64,000 nucleotides of DNA from positions 186,001 to 250,000 of the forward strand of contig KV918775.1 in the NCBI GenBank assembly GCA_002049455.2. Direction: 5' to 3'. Position numbers and translations under genes: made by a program. This DNA is from Porphyra umbilicalis (Eukaryota; Rhodophyta; Bangiophyceae; Bangiales; Bangiaceae). This document shows, piece after piece, positions 10,043-20,990 of the stretch. The notes under the pieces were generated by a model. It worked only from the letters and a program-made list of their open reading frames with translations. It searched no databases and was not told the DNA's origin. Numbering within the stretch: the first letter of the stretch is position 1; each line of letters opens with the position of its first letter.

Positions 10043-11560
10043 ATGGCGGGGGGTGGTTTTGGGCCCAATCGGGCCCGGGTCGCGGCTGTTGCGGAGGTGG
10101 TGGTGTCGATGGTCGACGCGGCGGCGGGCTACCGCGAAAAGGTAGCCTGCTCTGAATTGTTGCATTTGGTATTGGCCGAAATCTCGGCCAATGAGGTGGC
10201 CGTGTTAGCGGGGCCGGACGTTACGAGCGGGGTTACGGGCGTAACCAGGCCCGTCTTGCTGGCGCCGCTTCGGGGTATGGCGGGGGGGGCACCTTCCTCC
10301 ACCCCCTACACGGGGGTTCCCGTCGGCGCCGGGGGGGGAAGACCCCCGCGCCACGACGAAGGGGTGTCCCCCGCGTCTTCCAGCCGCGGGCGGTGTCTCG
10401 GCGGCCGGCGGTGCCGGCGCGGCGGCGGTCGCGGTGCCTTTTGCGGCGGTTCTCGGGCGGGGCGCGGCGCGCGTTTCGGTCCCTGCTGGCTCCCTGGTGC
10501 CCCCCCCTCCCGGTTTTCGACCTGGGGCGGGCGAAGCGGTCCCTGCCTTCCCCCTCGGCGGTGTCTGCGGGGGGGGGGAGCTGTTTCCCCCTCTGGGGCG
10601 GGCGGCGGTCGGCCAGCCGGCCGCCGCCCCAACTTTTGTCCCTGTTTCTGCTCTTCCTGGCGGTCGGCGCGGCGGTGCTCTTCCTTCTGGCGGCCAATGC
10701 GACGGCGGTGCTCAACCTCGACAAGGTCAAGACGGTCGAAAAGTCGGCGGTCAAGGTCGTGTCGGGGGGGGTGCGGGGGGCGTCGGTGCGCGTGTTGGCG
10801 GGAGGGATGCTGTCGGTGTGGGTGCGGCGGGGAGTATTGGTATTGCCCCCGCTTCGGTGGGGGGTGCCCCCCCCGTTGCTGCATCTGCTCCCCCTGCCGG
10901 GGGGGCATGGACGTTGGTCGTTCGTCGTGGGCGTCGGCGTGAAGGTGGACGTGGGAGGGTGGGGGTGGTTGCCGCTGGCGGTGTTGCCGGTGCTGCAGCA
11001 GCACTGCCGGCTGCCCTGCCTGTGGATCCCTCCCCACCTGGTCACCGCCACGCCGGGGCGCAGCGTGCCGCTGCCGCCGGCGGAGCGGGCGGCGCGCGCC
11101 GCCGCGTTTTTGACGCGCGCGCGGCCGCGCGCGGGGGCTTTGGTCGCCCGCGAGACAATTTTCGTCTCGGGGGTGAACGGAGGCGCCCCCGCCCAGCGCC
11201 TGCGCGGGGTGCTGGCGGACCTGACGGGCGTCCACGTGCATAGCATCGTGGACGTCCGTCGGATCGGCGCGGCCACCGCGGTCACCCTGACGGCGACCGG
11301 GGTGCCCACGTTTACCGCGGCCCTGGGGGTCGGCGCCGCGGCGGGTGTTTTCACCCTGCTGCCAGGTGCCAACCCCTGGTCCCCCGCCTTTTTGGGGCCC
11401 CGGCGGCGCGCCCACCTGACGAGCGCAACCGCAGCAGCGGAGGCGGTCTCCAGTTGCCGCCGCCGCCACGCCAACCAGGTGGCCGAGGTGGCGACGCGGG
11501 CGGCCATGCCCCCCTTCTTACGTGCGTCGCTGGCGGCCCATGATAAGGCCGACCTAGCGG
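10043..11560 (+). pseudogene. N-terminal region (ORF1-like) of R2-like element
   Basis: An ATG at 10043 opens a frame with a helical start (VAAVAEVVVSMVDAAAGY) that breaks near 10320. A second frame gives an orderly stretch at about 10985-11380, including ETIFVSGVNGG and VHVHSIVDVRRIGAATAV. This alternation of strands and helices resembles an RRM-type fold, as in ORF1 or N-terminal parts of some non-LTR elements. I cannot name a family. Between the two parts the frame is Gly/Arg-rich with no clear signal. Confidence 0.35.
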
Positions 11561-12240
11561 CGCACGCTGGTGCTGGGGGGGTGGCCGCCGTGTCGTCGGC
11601 GGCCGCCCGTGACGGTTCAAGCGCCGCGGTGGCGGTGGCGACTGCCGGCGCCGCCGCCAATTTGGCGGGCGGGGGTGCCGCGGCGTCTGCCGCCGCGCAT
11701 CCCGCCGCCGTTGCGCCCCCGCCCGGCCACGTGTCGGAACCGGGGGCGGCGGGAGCCGACGTTTCCGCGCTTGAGGCGGCCGTCGCGAAGACGGCGGCCA
11801 CCCCCGGCACTTTCGCCGAGTTGGCGGCGGCCGCCGCGGCGTCCGCCGCAATTTCTGTTGGTGGGGGTGCCGCGGCGTCCACCGCTGCGCACCCCCCTGC
11901 CATTTCGCCCCCCAACGGCCACGTGTCGGCCCCGGTGGCAGGGGGGGGCCGACGTTTTTGCGTCGACGGCGGCCGCCATGACGACGGCGGCCACCTCTGA
12001 TGTTACCGCCGCGCCGGTGGCGGCCGCCGCCGCCGCCGCCGCAATTTCCGCGGGTGGGGATGACGCGGCGTGCGCCGCCGCGCCCCCTATTGCTCCCCCC
12101 CCCCCTCCCGCCACGTGTCGGCCCTGGCGGCGAGGGGGGGTGCTTTCCCCGCCATTGGGGCGGCCGTGGCGCCGGCGACGGCCAACACCGGCGGTTCTGT
12201 GGGGTCGGCGGCGGCATTCGACGCCGCCGCCGCAGCCATT
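11541..12240 (+). repeat. 192-bp tandem repeat inside the R2-like element
   Basis: A GGCCACGTGTCGG-type marker occurs at 11725, 11917 and 12109, giving a period of 192 bp (64 codons). Each unit encodes an Ala-rich helix-like segment, a GGG-AA-A-HP block and a Pro-rich linker. The third unit is slightly diverged and a fourth is partial. The units change reading frame, so decay came after expansion. Confidence 0.7.
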
Positions 12241-13558
12241 TCGTCCGGCGGGGGTCACACAACAACCCCCGCCGCACCGCCCGCCCTCGCCTCGCCCTCT
12301 CCTCGGCAGAGGGCTGCCACCGGGGCGCCCGACGCTGGGGTTGACGCGTTGGCGGCGGACTGGGCGATGAAGTCATCGTCCGATGCCGCGCCCGCCGCCG
12401 GCGCGCTGCCTGCCGCCGCCGCATCGCCGCCGGCGCCCGCGCCGTCGGCAGCCGGGCCTCCCCCGGCCGGTAACGCTCCCGCAGCCGCCACGCCGCCCCC
12501 GGCGGCCACCCCCCCGACCACGGGCGGGCCGGCTGGTGGTTCCCCTGCCAAAAAGGCTCGCCGCCGCCGGTCTGGTCGGCGTGCTGGGGCGTCGCCGACG
12601 TCCGCCGTGCCCGCCGAGGCGTCATTCGGCATGGACGTCGACGACGCCCTGGCCGTGGCCCCCGTGGCGGCAGGCCAGGGCGAACCGGCGTCCGCCCCGC
12701 CCCCGGCGGCGGGTGTCGCTCCCCCCCCAGCTCCACTCGGGTTTGCTCCGTTGCCCCCTGCCGCCACAACGGCGCCGGCGGCGGAAGGCGCCCCGGTGGC
12801 TGCGGCGGCGGTGCTGCCGACGCCGACGGCGGGGTCGTCCGCGTGCCGTGACCGCGCGGCCGCCGCCACGCGCGCACGTCGTGGTCCGTTGGCGGGGGGG
12901 TGTCCGGATGTGGCGAATCGACGCACCCGCACCACCCTGGCTGGACTGGCGCGCACGCTCGCCGCGGCCGGAGGCAGCCTGCTGCGGGGCGGCGCATCGC
13001 TGCCCCCGCCGGCTGCCCGGGCGGCGGCCGCCCGTGGGGCGGCCTCTGCAGCACCCCCTCCTCCTGTCCCCGCCGCTGTGGCTGGGGCGGCTGCCGCTCC
13101 GCTTCCCCCTCCTCTGCTGGCAGGCGGCCACGCCCCTGGACCTGCTGGGGGTTTGGCCGCCGCACCGCCGACGGGGCCGCCGACGGGTACGCCGCCGGTC
13201 GCGGCGCCCTGCCATCGCCTCCGCCGCCTGCGGAGACCGCCGCCGCGCCCGCTGCCGCCACGCCGGCTGCGCCGCCGCCCTCGCCCGCCACCCTCGGCCC
13301 CACAACACCGGGGGGGGCGGCTGACGTGGGTGCCGCGCGCCGTCATGAACGACGACGCGAGGGGTAGCGGCGCCACTGACGGCGCGGGGACATCCAACCC
13401 AGCGCCGTCGGTGGCGGCCGCGTTGCCGCCCGCCAGCACGCCAAAGTCGGGTGATGTGTGGGGGGCGGCTGGCGGGACGCCGAGCGGTGCTCGGGTGGGC
13501 GGGGCGGCCGGGGGGGGGGGCGTCGCGACGGGCACACCCGACACCTCCGACGACGTGC

Positions 13559-16095
13559 TCAAGGTGTGTCCGTGCGACGAGTGTGAGGTGGTGCTGCCGG
13601 GGGGGGGGGGTCGGCCATGGGCGTCACCCACCTCAAACAGCACCACCTCCTGCAGGACGTGCCGACGGCGACGGCGGCCCATCTGCAGCACGAGGGCTGC
13701 CGCTGGTGCCGCCGGCCGATTCGGGCGGTGAAGGAACGGACCGGACGGTCCTCCCTCACCGCCCACGAGGCACAGTGCTCCCGCAACCCGCGCAAGCGGG
13801 CTGCGAGGGAGGCCGCCGCGGCGCTGGCTCGGGGGGAGAAGGCGGCGGCGCCGAAGGGGGGGGGGTCGGCGGCGGCGCCGGGGCAGGGGGGGTCGGCCGC
13901 AGTGGCATCTGCGCCGCCACCAGGTGGTGCTGCCGCGGCGGCGGTGCCGCCGGGAGGTGGGGCGGGGGCGCGCGCGCGCGCTATCACCGCCGATCCGTCG
14001 GCGTGGGCGCGCGCGCGCGAGGAGCTTCTACGCCGCGTCGCCCCCACGGCCGACCACTGGGCGCCGCTGGTGGCGTCTGGCGCCCGCACGGAGGCGCACG
14101 TGCCGTCGGCGTTGGGGGGGGCGTAGTCGGCGCTGATGCGGGACGCGTTGGAGTGGGTAGGGCGGGAGCCTGGGCAACGCCTTGCTTGGCTGTCGCTGCT
14201 CCTCCTGCCCCCCCCCCTCTCCTCCACGTCCCCACAGCCGACAACGCGGGCGACTCCCCCCCCCCCCGCCGGCTGCTGTCGCACGCGGCGCGGGCGGCGG
14301 CGGTGCTGGACGGCGACTTTGTCGCCGCCCTCGCGGACCGCAACGCGGGGGTGTGGCGGCCGTCGGCGCGCGGCGCCGCCGCCACCGACAAGCGGGGGGG
14401 GGGGCGGGCGGCCGCACCCTCCCAGCGCGTCACCGGGGCGCAGCGGGGCGCCCTGCGCCAAGCGGCGACCGGCCGGCTGAGTGCCGCTGCGCGCTCGCTG
14501 GTGGCAGAGGAGGCCGCTCCGCAGACGAAGGCGGACTGGGCCAAGGCCCAGACCCTCTTTCCCCCTGCCTCTCCCACCCTCGCCACGCCGGCGTCGGTGG
14601 AAGCCGCCTTCCCCGCCGAGCTGGCGGAGGCGGCCGCGTTCGGCGCGCGCCGCAACATCCCGCCGCCGGTCAACCGCAACGACCTTGCCGCCGTCGTGCG
14701 GGCGGCCCCGCGGGGCAAGGCGTCGGGACCTTCTGGCCTCCGCGTCGAGCACCTTGGGGTGCTGGACGCGGGGGGGCAAGACACGTTGGAGGGGGTGTTG
14801 GTGCTGCTCGCCGGGCCGGCGGGGGCGGCGCGCATGCCCGCGTGTGCCTCCGGTGCCCTGGCGGCAACCGACCTGCTCCTCCTCCGCAAGCCGGGGGGGG
14901 TGCAGGCGGACGGCCTTCCCCGCCTCCCGCCAATCGGTATGTCGGAGGTGTTGCGCAAGTTGGAGGCGACGGCGCTGGCGCGCGCGGTGCGGTCGCCTGC
15001 GGCGGCGCTGTTCGCGCCGCTGCAGCTGGGGGTTGGCGTGTCGCGCGCCTGCGAGCGCATCCTCCCCGAGATGAGCGCGCACCTCACCGCCCACCCCACG
15101 CACGCGTTGGTTCAATTGGACTTTCGCAACGCGTTCAACCTCGTGTCGCGGGTCGCCGCCGCCGCGGTGCTGGCGGCCGCCTTTCCCGAGCTGGCCCCAT
15201 ACCTCCAATGGCTGTATTGCGGCGCCTCGGGGGGGGCGGCCCCTCCCGTGTACGGCTGGGCGGGGGGGGGGGCGCGGACCTGGGCGGGGAGGCGGACGTG
15301 ACGGGCGGGGGGGACATGGAGGGGAAGAGGGTGGATGCTGGGCGGGGGGGGGGTGCGGCTGGTGCGGCCACCACAGGCTTGCCAGCGCCGCCGCCGCAGC
15401 GCCTTGTGCTGCTGGCCGAGCGGGGCGCCCTTCAAGGCGACCCGCTCGGCCCCCTCCGGCATGCCGCCGCCCTCTGGCTGGTGATCCGCCGGCTGGCGGC
15501 CGCGCACCCGGGGCTTCTCATGCGCGCCTTCCACGACGATGTCGTCGTGGTAGGCGCGCCCGAGGACCTGCCCCACCTTCTCGGCGACGCCGCGCGGCTG
15601 GGCGCCAAGGTGGACGCCGAGTTGGCGCTCGCCAAGTGCGTGGGGTGGTCGCCAGCGGGCGCGGCGGCGCCGGGGGGTTGGACGGCGGGGTGGACCACCC
15701 AGGGGGTGGAGCAGTTTCCGTTCCCCTCGGGTCGCCGACTTTCGTCGCCGCGGCTGTGGCCGAGCGGGTGGGGGGGCAGCGGCATGTCACAGACGCCATT
15801 GCCGCGCTCCCCCCCTCGGCCCCTCAGACGCAGCTGCTGCTGCTGCGACTGTGTACTGGTCCCCGCGCCAACTACTGACTGCGCGCCCGGCTTCTTGAGG
15901 CGGGCGCGCAGTTGGCGGGCGCGGTGGACCGCGACGCCATCGCCGTGCTGCTCCGTCTTCTCACCGACGGGGCAGACACGGCGACGACGCGCACGCGGCT
16001 GGCCGCCCGCGCGGCGCTGCCGCCCGCCAGGGGCGGGTTGGGGATTGGCGGCCGCGCGTTGATGGTGGTACCGCGGCGCTGGCGCCCTGGGTAGA
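13559..16095 (+). pseudogene. Zinc fingers and reverse transcriptase of R2-like element, frameshifted
   Basis: An N-terminal C2H2-type array is visible: CPCDECE, then HLKQHH after a frameshift, then HEGCRWCRR with a distal H-x5-C. Reverse transcriptase motifs follow in order: KASGPSGLRVEHLG, IGMSEVLRKLEA, the catalytic Asp in LVQLDFRNAFNLVSR (about 15108-15150), GALQGDPLGPLRHA (about 15422), the FHDDVVVVG box with the Asp pair (about 15530), and the thumb ALPPARGGLGIGG (about 16010). The reading frame changes near 13600, 15270 and 15700-15910, mostly at G runs, so no continuous enzyme can be made as written. This enzyme would copy the element RNA at a nicked chromosomal target. Confidence 0.72.
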
Positions 16096-16253
16096 CGCCC
16101 TGCGCGCCGGCGCGGCCTACTTCCCCGCCCTCCGCGAGCTGGGTGACTGGTTGCGGGGGGGGGGGGGGGGGCGGCGATTTCTCCGTCACCTGCGTCTATC
16201 CTCCCGCTCCGCCGCCCCTCGGTCGGCAGCCACCGGTTGCCCCCAAGCCCACC

Positions 16254-18116
16254 ATGGCGGACGACCCGCAAGAGCCCAAGCCGCTGACAAGCGCGGTCTG
16301 CGGGGCACCGCTCGCAAGGTACGAGAAGCTGAAGAGTCACCGCATCGTCAAGCACGAGGCTGGTAGGCGGCAGCTGGGCGCCGGTCTTTCTACTCGAGCT
16401 CCTGTGGGCTCTTCGGCCCACGACGGCCGGTTGAGCGGCGCTGTCGCACGGCACGCCCAACGGCCGCCATGGCCACGACCACTACAACCGCCACCGCCAC
16501 AACCACGCCTTCCCCCGTCGCCGATCCTTCATCCCAATTCACAATGTGGCCACGACGAAAAGGGGGTGGTGGTGGCAGCGAGGGCTCGTCGCCCGTCGCC
16601 GCAGCGGCGGGCTCCGACTCCGCGGTGGGCACCACGTTGCCCTCCCCGAAAGATTTTCCCACCAATATGCTCTCATTAGAAAACGACGCCAGCTACGAGG
16701 CCATCGAGGCCATGGAGGCGGCCGTCGATCTGACGCGCCGCGCCAAGGCCTACGACGGAGCCGAGAGGAAAACATGGATGGCGGCCGACCGTGGCGTCGA
16801 GTCAATCGTCCCGGGGTGGGACTACTCGATGCTGCCCGCCGAGCTGCAGCAGCAATACTAGCTGATGCGTGGTTGGGAGACCAGCTTGCCCTGCTCACCA
16901 AGCGCAAGGTATTCCGGCCTTGATTCATTCACTCCTACCGGCTCAGGCATGAGCAGAGGTTCGCGTCGGAGTGCGGCGGCTGCGGAATGTCGTTGACAGA
17001 CAAGGACGAGTTCGGCGATGTGGTCGACGCCTGGGATCGGAAAACGCCTGGCATGCCCGTCGACGTGGGGCACTTCCTATGGTTGCGGAAGACGATCGGC
17101 TCCATGACCTCCTTCAAGGGCGCGCTGCGGGAAGATATGAGCACGGCCATCGAGGACGAGGCGTGCCTGAAGTGCACTCCCCCCCCTCCACCAGGCTGCA
17201 CCCTGGCGGAGGAGGGGGAGCAATTTCAAGCAATTTTTCGTTTCGCCCTCGAGCTCGCGCTCCAGCGGATGCGGGCTGCGCAGAGAGAGAAGCTACGCAG
17301 TTGCGGGAGCCGTCCCGCGCCCCTCGAGATTGCCAGAGAATCGCCAATCGACGGCGACGCTTTCCGTTTGTGTGACCAGACGTTCATCTCGGAGCAGGGC
17401 AATGACGACTGCTTGATACTGGAAATGCACTGCTTCAGCGACGCCACTAGAGGGTCGCGATCGGGTGGTAAGTAGTTTGGTCAGGAACCTGCAATGCGTG
17501 GGGAAGCCCGGGGAAGACAGCCAGCCTGTGCGGAAGTGCTTTTGACGTGTAAGCTGTGCGGTTGGTCCTGACTGACCCACTTTCTCGTGTTTCTTGCCCT
17601 TCCGTTGCCTTCTTTCGTTGTACCCCTGTTCGTCTCGCACCCCACATCTTATGGCCCCTCCGCCTGCGCGTTTTGAACACGTACATGGGAGACGCGGAAT
17701 GGGTCACTCCCGCGTACATCCCTATTTTCGGAAAGGGAAAAGAGCCAGGGGCGGGCCGCCACGCGCAGCTTCGCCACTCTGCCATCTTGCAGGGAGTGCT
17801 GTATCTCATTTTCCATTCGGCCATTGCGGTCAGCCACTTGGGGGTCAAGGTGAGGCTGTTGAAGCGAGAACTGCTCGCTTTTCCTCGCCTGCTCTTTTGC
17901 TCTTGCGACCTTCCCGAGAAGGAGACCATCTTTTGCCATCACTCGGGCGAGTGCGCACAGATGTGCCCCGTGTGTGACGTGCGCGTGACGCTGGCCGGGG
18001 CGCCCGCGGCGCTCAGCGTCAGGGATCGCGACGCACGCAATGGGCTTGCGCGGCAGGTCGAGTCGGCGAACCTATCCGCAGCGCGAAAGAACCCGAAACG
18101 GCGGTTGATTTTGTAA
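16254..18116 (+). pseudogene. CACTA/Plavaka-like DNA transposase remnant, multi-exon or frameshifted
   Basis: Consecutive frames encode pieces of what looks like one protein. MADDPQEPKPLT at 16254 leads into an L..H...H stretch like a degenerate zinc finger. A Thr-rich segment at 16469-16861 ends in AELQQQY. Residues from 16987 include FSDATRGSRSGG, which fits the first catalytic Asp context of this group. A GTAAGT donor-like site follows at 17468-17473. A frame ending at 18116 contains GDAEWVTPAYIPIFGKG, then SCDLPEKETIF and CPVCDVRV. That matches the order usually seen in Plavaka/CACTA transposases, where a DLPE block is followed by a CPxC pair. The family call is from motif memory and is tentative. 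No TIRs were found. Confidence 0.4.
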
Positions 18117-20596
18117 ATGCGGGGCAGAGCGCACAGCATTATGCCTGCCCTCGGCGGCATGGTGGGCCTTTTGACCGAGCCCTACTTCATGTGCAAGATG
18201 AGTGGCGTCGACACGCTGCGCGTTCGTTTCCGATGAAAACTTCCTTTGCTTCGCTTTACTGTCGGTACTACATCGGCAGCAGCTGGGCTGCGCGGCTCAG
18301 CGCCGTCGAGAATTGGTCTAACCTGTCACAGCCTCGCGTTGCACGCCATTCACTGTGCTCGTGCGCCTGCCACCCGCCCCCCTCCCCGTCTTTTAGCGGT
18401 TCTTCCCATCGTCGCGCATACACCACCCCGCCTCCATGCAGGTTCTCGACTTAACCTTCACCCGCATGCTTGTGCGCCGCCTCGTGCCGGTTTTCTCTCG
18501 TGTGTGCAAGAACCACGTCCCCGCGTGCGGCACGACCAAGGGGGCATGCCGTGTAGCGAGCATTCGGTTTGAGGAGTTTGGCGGCTGAGCAAGGCAAGCA
18601 CGGTGGCGCCAGATTAGGTTTGGACAGAGGTGTTGTCATTGTGCAACGGCCAACGGCAGTGGATGGCGCAGTACTACGGGGCCCCGGGCGGCCTGGGTGC
18701 CCGTCGGGAGGCGCCGGTGCCTGGGGCACGACGCCAGGCCAGGATGGCAGTGGCTTCAACGGCCACGGGCCGGATGTAGGCACGGGGAGAGGGACGCCGG
18801 GTCAGACCCCCGGCTGCGTGGCGAGCACACACCTGAGCGCACCCGGATGGCGTGGCGGCGACCGCGGCCCCCAAGAGGGAACCGACCGGTCGTCACGCCT
18901 GAGAGGGCGCGGCAGGCGACAAGAAGCCGGTCGCAACGCGGCGGGTGCAGCGTGCAACCCTTGTATCGGATACTTTCCTTCATCCTGTAATGCTTGCCTT
19001 TGGGGACTTGCTATGTATGTACGATGAAAATATCTAAAGTGGTTGGAGGCGGCCCGGGTCAAATCCCATTAAGAGCATTGAGCCCGCGCAGCGGTTTCCG
19101 CCCTTTTCCGACGAAGACCGACGACGTTGCACCCCCAGTGTGGAGGGGTATTCTGGCTCTGAAACATCTGAAAGCCTCAGCAACTCTTTGCAGAAATTGT
19201 GAAATCCACTCCATCCCAGATGCGACCTTGACAGACCTCCATGGGCACGGACGGCGCTTATTTTCAGGACTCCGCAACGGCGCCTACGTTCACAGCAACA
19301 CTCGCTTACTATTCGTATCAACCCCCCGCGCCCCGATAGACCCTGCGAAGTTCCCGCCCCCCCCCCCTACTGTTCACGGTACCTGTCCTGCCTCAGCACG
19401 CGAGCTGGTGCCCGATGGAAGGTCACGATCCCCAAGTGTTTCCAAACCAGATGAGCTTCGTGTTCGAAGACACGCGTGAGGCAGCATGAGGCGACGCGAA
19501 GTTTTCTGCGACACCTTGGCCAGTGTGACCGCGCTGAGATGGCGGTCGTGTTGAGCACAACTCTACACATATTGTAGGGCGCTCTGGGCCCTTACCATCT
19601 CCCTCATCACAGCGTATGGACTGCCGCTGACGGTGAGACTCTCCCTATATACGTTTCCTGCCCATGGATATGCAGTGCTTTCGACCAGACGTCTGGCCTA
19701 GTAAAAGACATTGTCAACTCTACTACAGGGCAGCCATTGACGCTTCCGTGCTGTCGTCGCCAAGGTGCTTTCCTACGCCCTAACAGGACCACGTAGGCCT
19801 TTCTCGTAGGCACATCACATCATCCGGTTGAGGACGCTGCACACAAGATGGCTCCTTCTCTGCGCAAGAGACAGAGCGGGCGGATGCCTGGCGCGCACCG
19901 TGGCAACTCTCTCTGGGAGTGTTCCCAGTGCTATTTTGAGAGCCAAGCACCTACCTCCCCATCGATAAGACAGGATCATGCGCTGTGGCTGTCCCTCTTG
20001 CACAAGGAGGGCGCCACGGCTGCTGCTGTGTACACCCCGACCCCTGTCGCCATGACTTGGCTCTGACCGCCAGACGTGGCCGCTGTGCAAACCACGTCAG
20101 CCCTCCGCCACCGACTGAAGGTTTTCGGAGCGTGTCGCTCCTCAATGGACAGGCGCCGTCTCGCGGCGCTGCCGCCGCCATCACCCTCCGCATCACCCAC
20201 CACCAACTGTTCAGGCCTGAACTCGCGTGGTCCTGACTCAGTGGAAAGGCCAGTGGACACGACTCCCGCATCAGCGGCTTCGAGCGAGGGGGCGCCAGCG
20301 GCGTCCCACTATGTGCCGCCCGCTCGCATTTTCTCGTGGCTGAGAAACTCCGTTCGTGCCCGTGGTTCGTGGCTCAGTTTCGCTGGGAGCGAGTTTCTCG
20401 CCCCACAGGCCGATGCAGATCATGCAGGCGCTCATGGTGAGCTACAGCACCTTGAGCTCAGCAGAGCTGGAGCTACTGGAGGCGCTCATGGCTACGCATC
20501 TCCGCGCTGTACGGCCGGACTTCATTCTCCTACTCCTTGCGCATCGGTGTCAACTGGCGTTACGAGCTGGCGCGAGGACGCCCCTGAAAGACTGAC
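18117..20596. other. No confident gene; possible transposase introns or decayed exons
   Basis: Composition is close to the flanking transposase-like pieces. Only short ORFs in shifting frames occur (for example 18569-19027, 18994-19479 and 20076-20627), without motifs I recognise. No inverted repeats or RNA genes were seen by eye. Confidence 0.5.
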
Positions 20597-20965
20597 GTGG
20601 CTAAGCGGCGGCTCCAGCGACGGGTGAATGCCGTGGCCCGCGTGGCCGGCGGTGCCACGCGGGAGAGCTCACACTACTATCGACTGTCAATTTCCAAGAT
20701 CCTCGCTGGCGCACAAATCCAGACGGGAGTTTCCGTGGTTCCCACGACAGGCCTACCAAAGCTCTCGCCTCGTGCGCAGGCTTTGTTTATGACTCAGCAT
20801 TGCATGAGCGTTGATATGTTGGGCGCGCTACGCAAAACGTACGGCGGCAAGGAGTGGGCTTGCTTCGCGACAGGTCGTGAGGGCGGTTACACGCGCAATT
20901 TCCGAGGCTCCGGGGCGGCGGACGTGGACAGACGACCGCGGGGCCTACCTAATGAGTCTGCGTGA
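20597..20965 (+). other. Unidentified 122-codon ORF
   Basis: This ORF starts with a basic stretch (MAKRRLQRRVNAVARV) and has TTGLPKLSPRAQALFMTQHC. It lies 16 bp upstream of the larger unidentified ORF, in another frame. It may be part of the same broken or spliced gene. No family recognised. Confidence 0.3.
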
Positions 20966-20990
20966 TGCGCTCTAGTGCTCATTGGCTCAG

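Larger units (their letters stand above)
9964..16160 (+). mobile_element. R2-like non-LTR retrotransposon, second head-to-tail copy, 3' truncated
   Basis: This copy begins just after the tRNA-like end of copy 1. It carries an N-terminal region with an RRM-like stretch, a Pro/Ala-rich repeat zone, zinc fingers at about 13.56-13.80 kb and a reverse transcriptase at about 14.5-16.1 kb. It stops after the thumb region in a long G run at about 16156-16170, so the endonuclease part is missing. Reading frame changes repeatedly at G/C runs. The 5' boundary is inferred from the end of copy 1, not from a repeat. Confidence 0.55.

Noticed and set aside
11351..13766. 500-650 codon minus-strand ORFs opposite the R2-like element
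   Set aside because: Complement of a Pro/Ala-rich coding zone; low complexity and no motifs.
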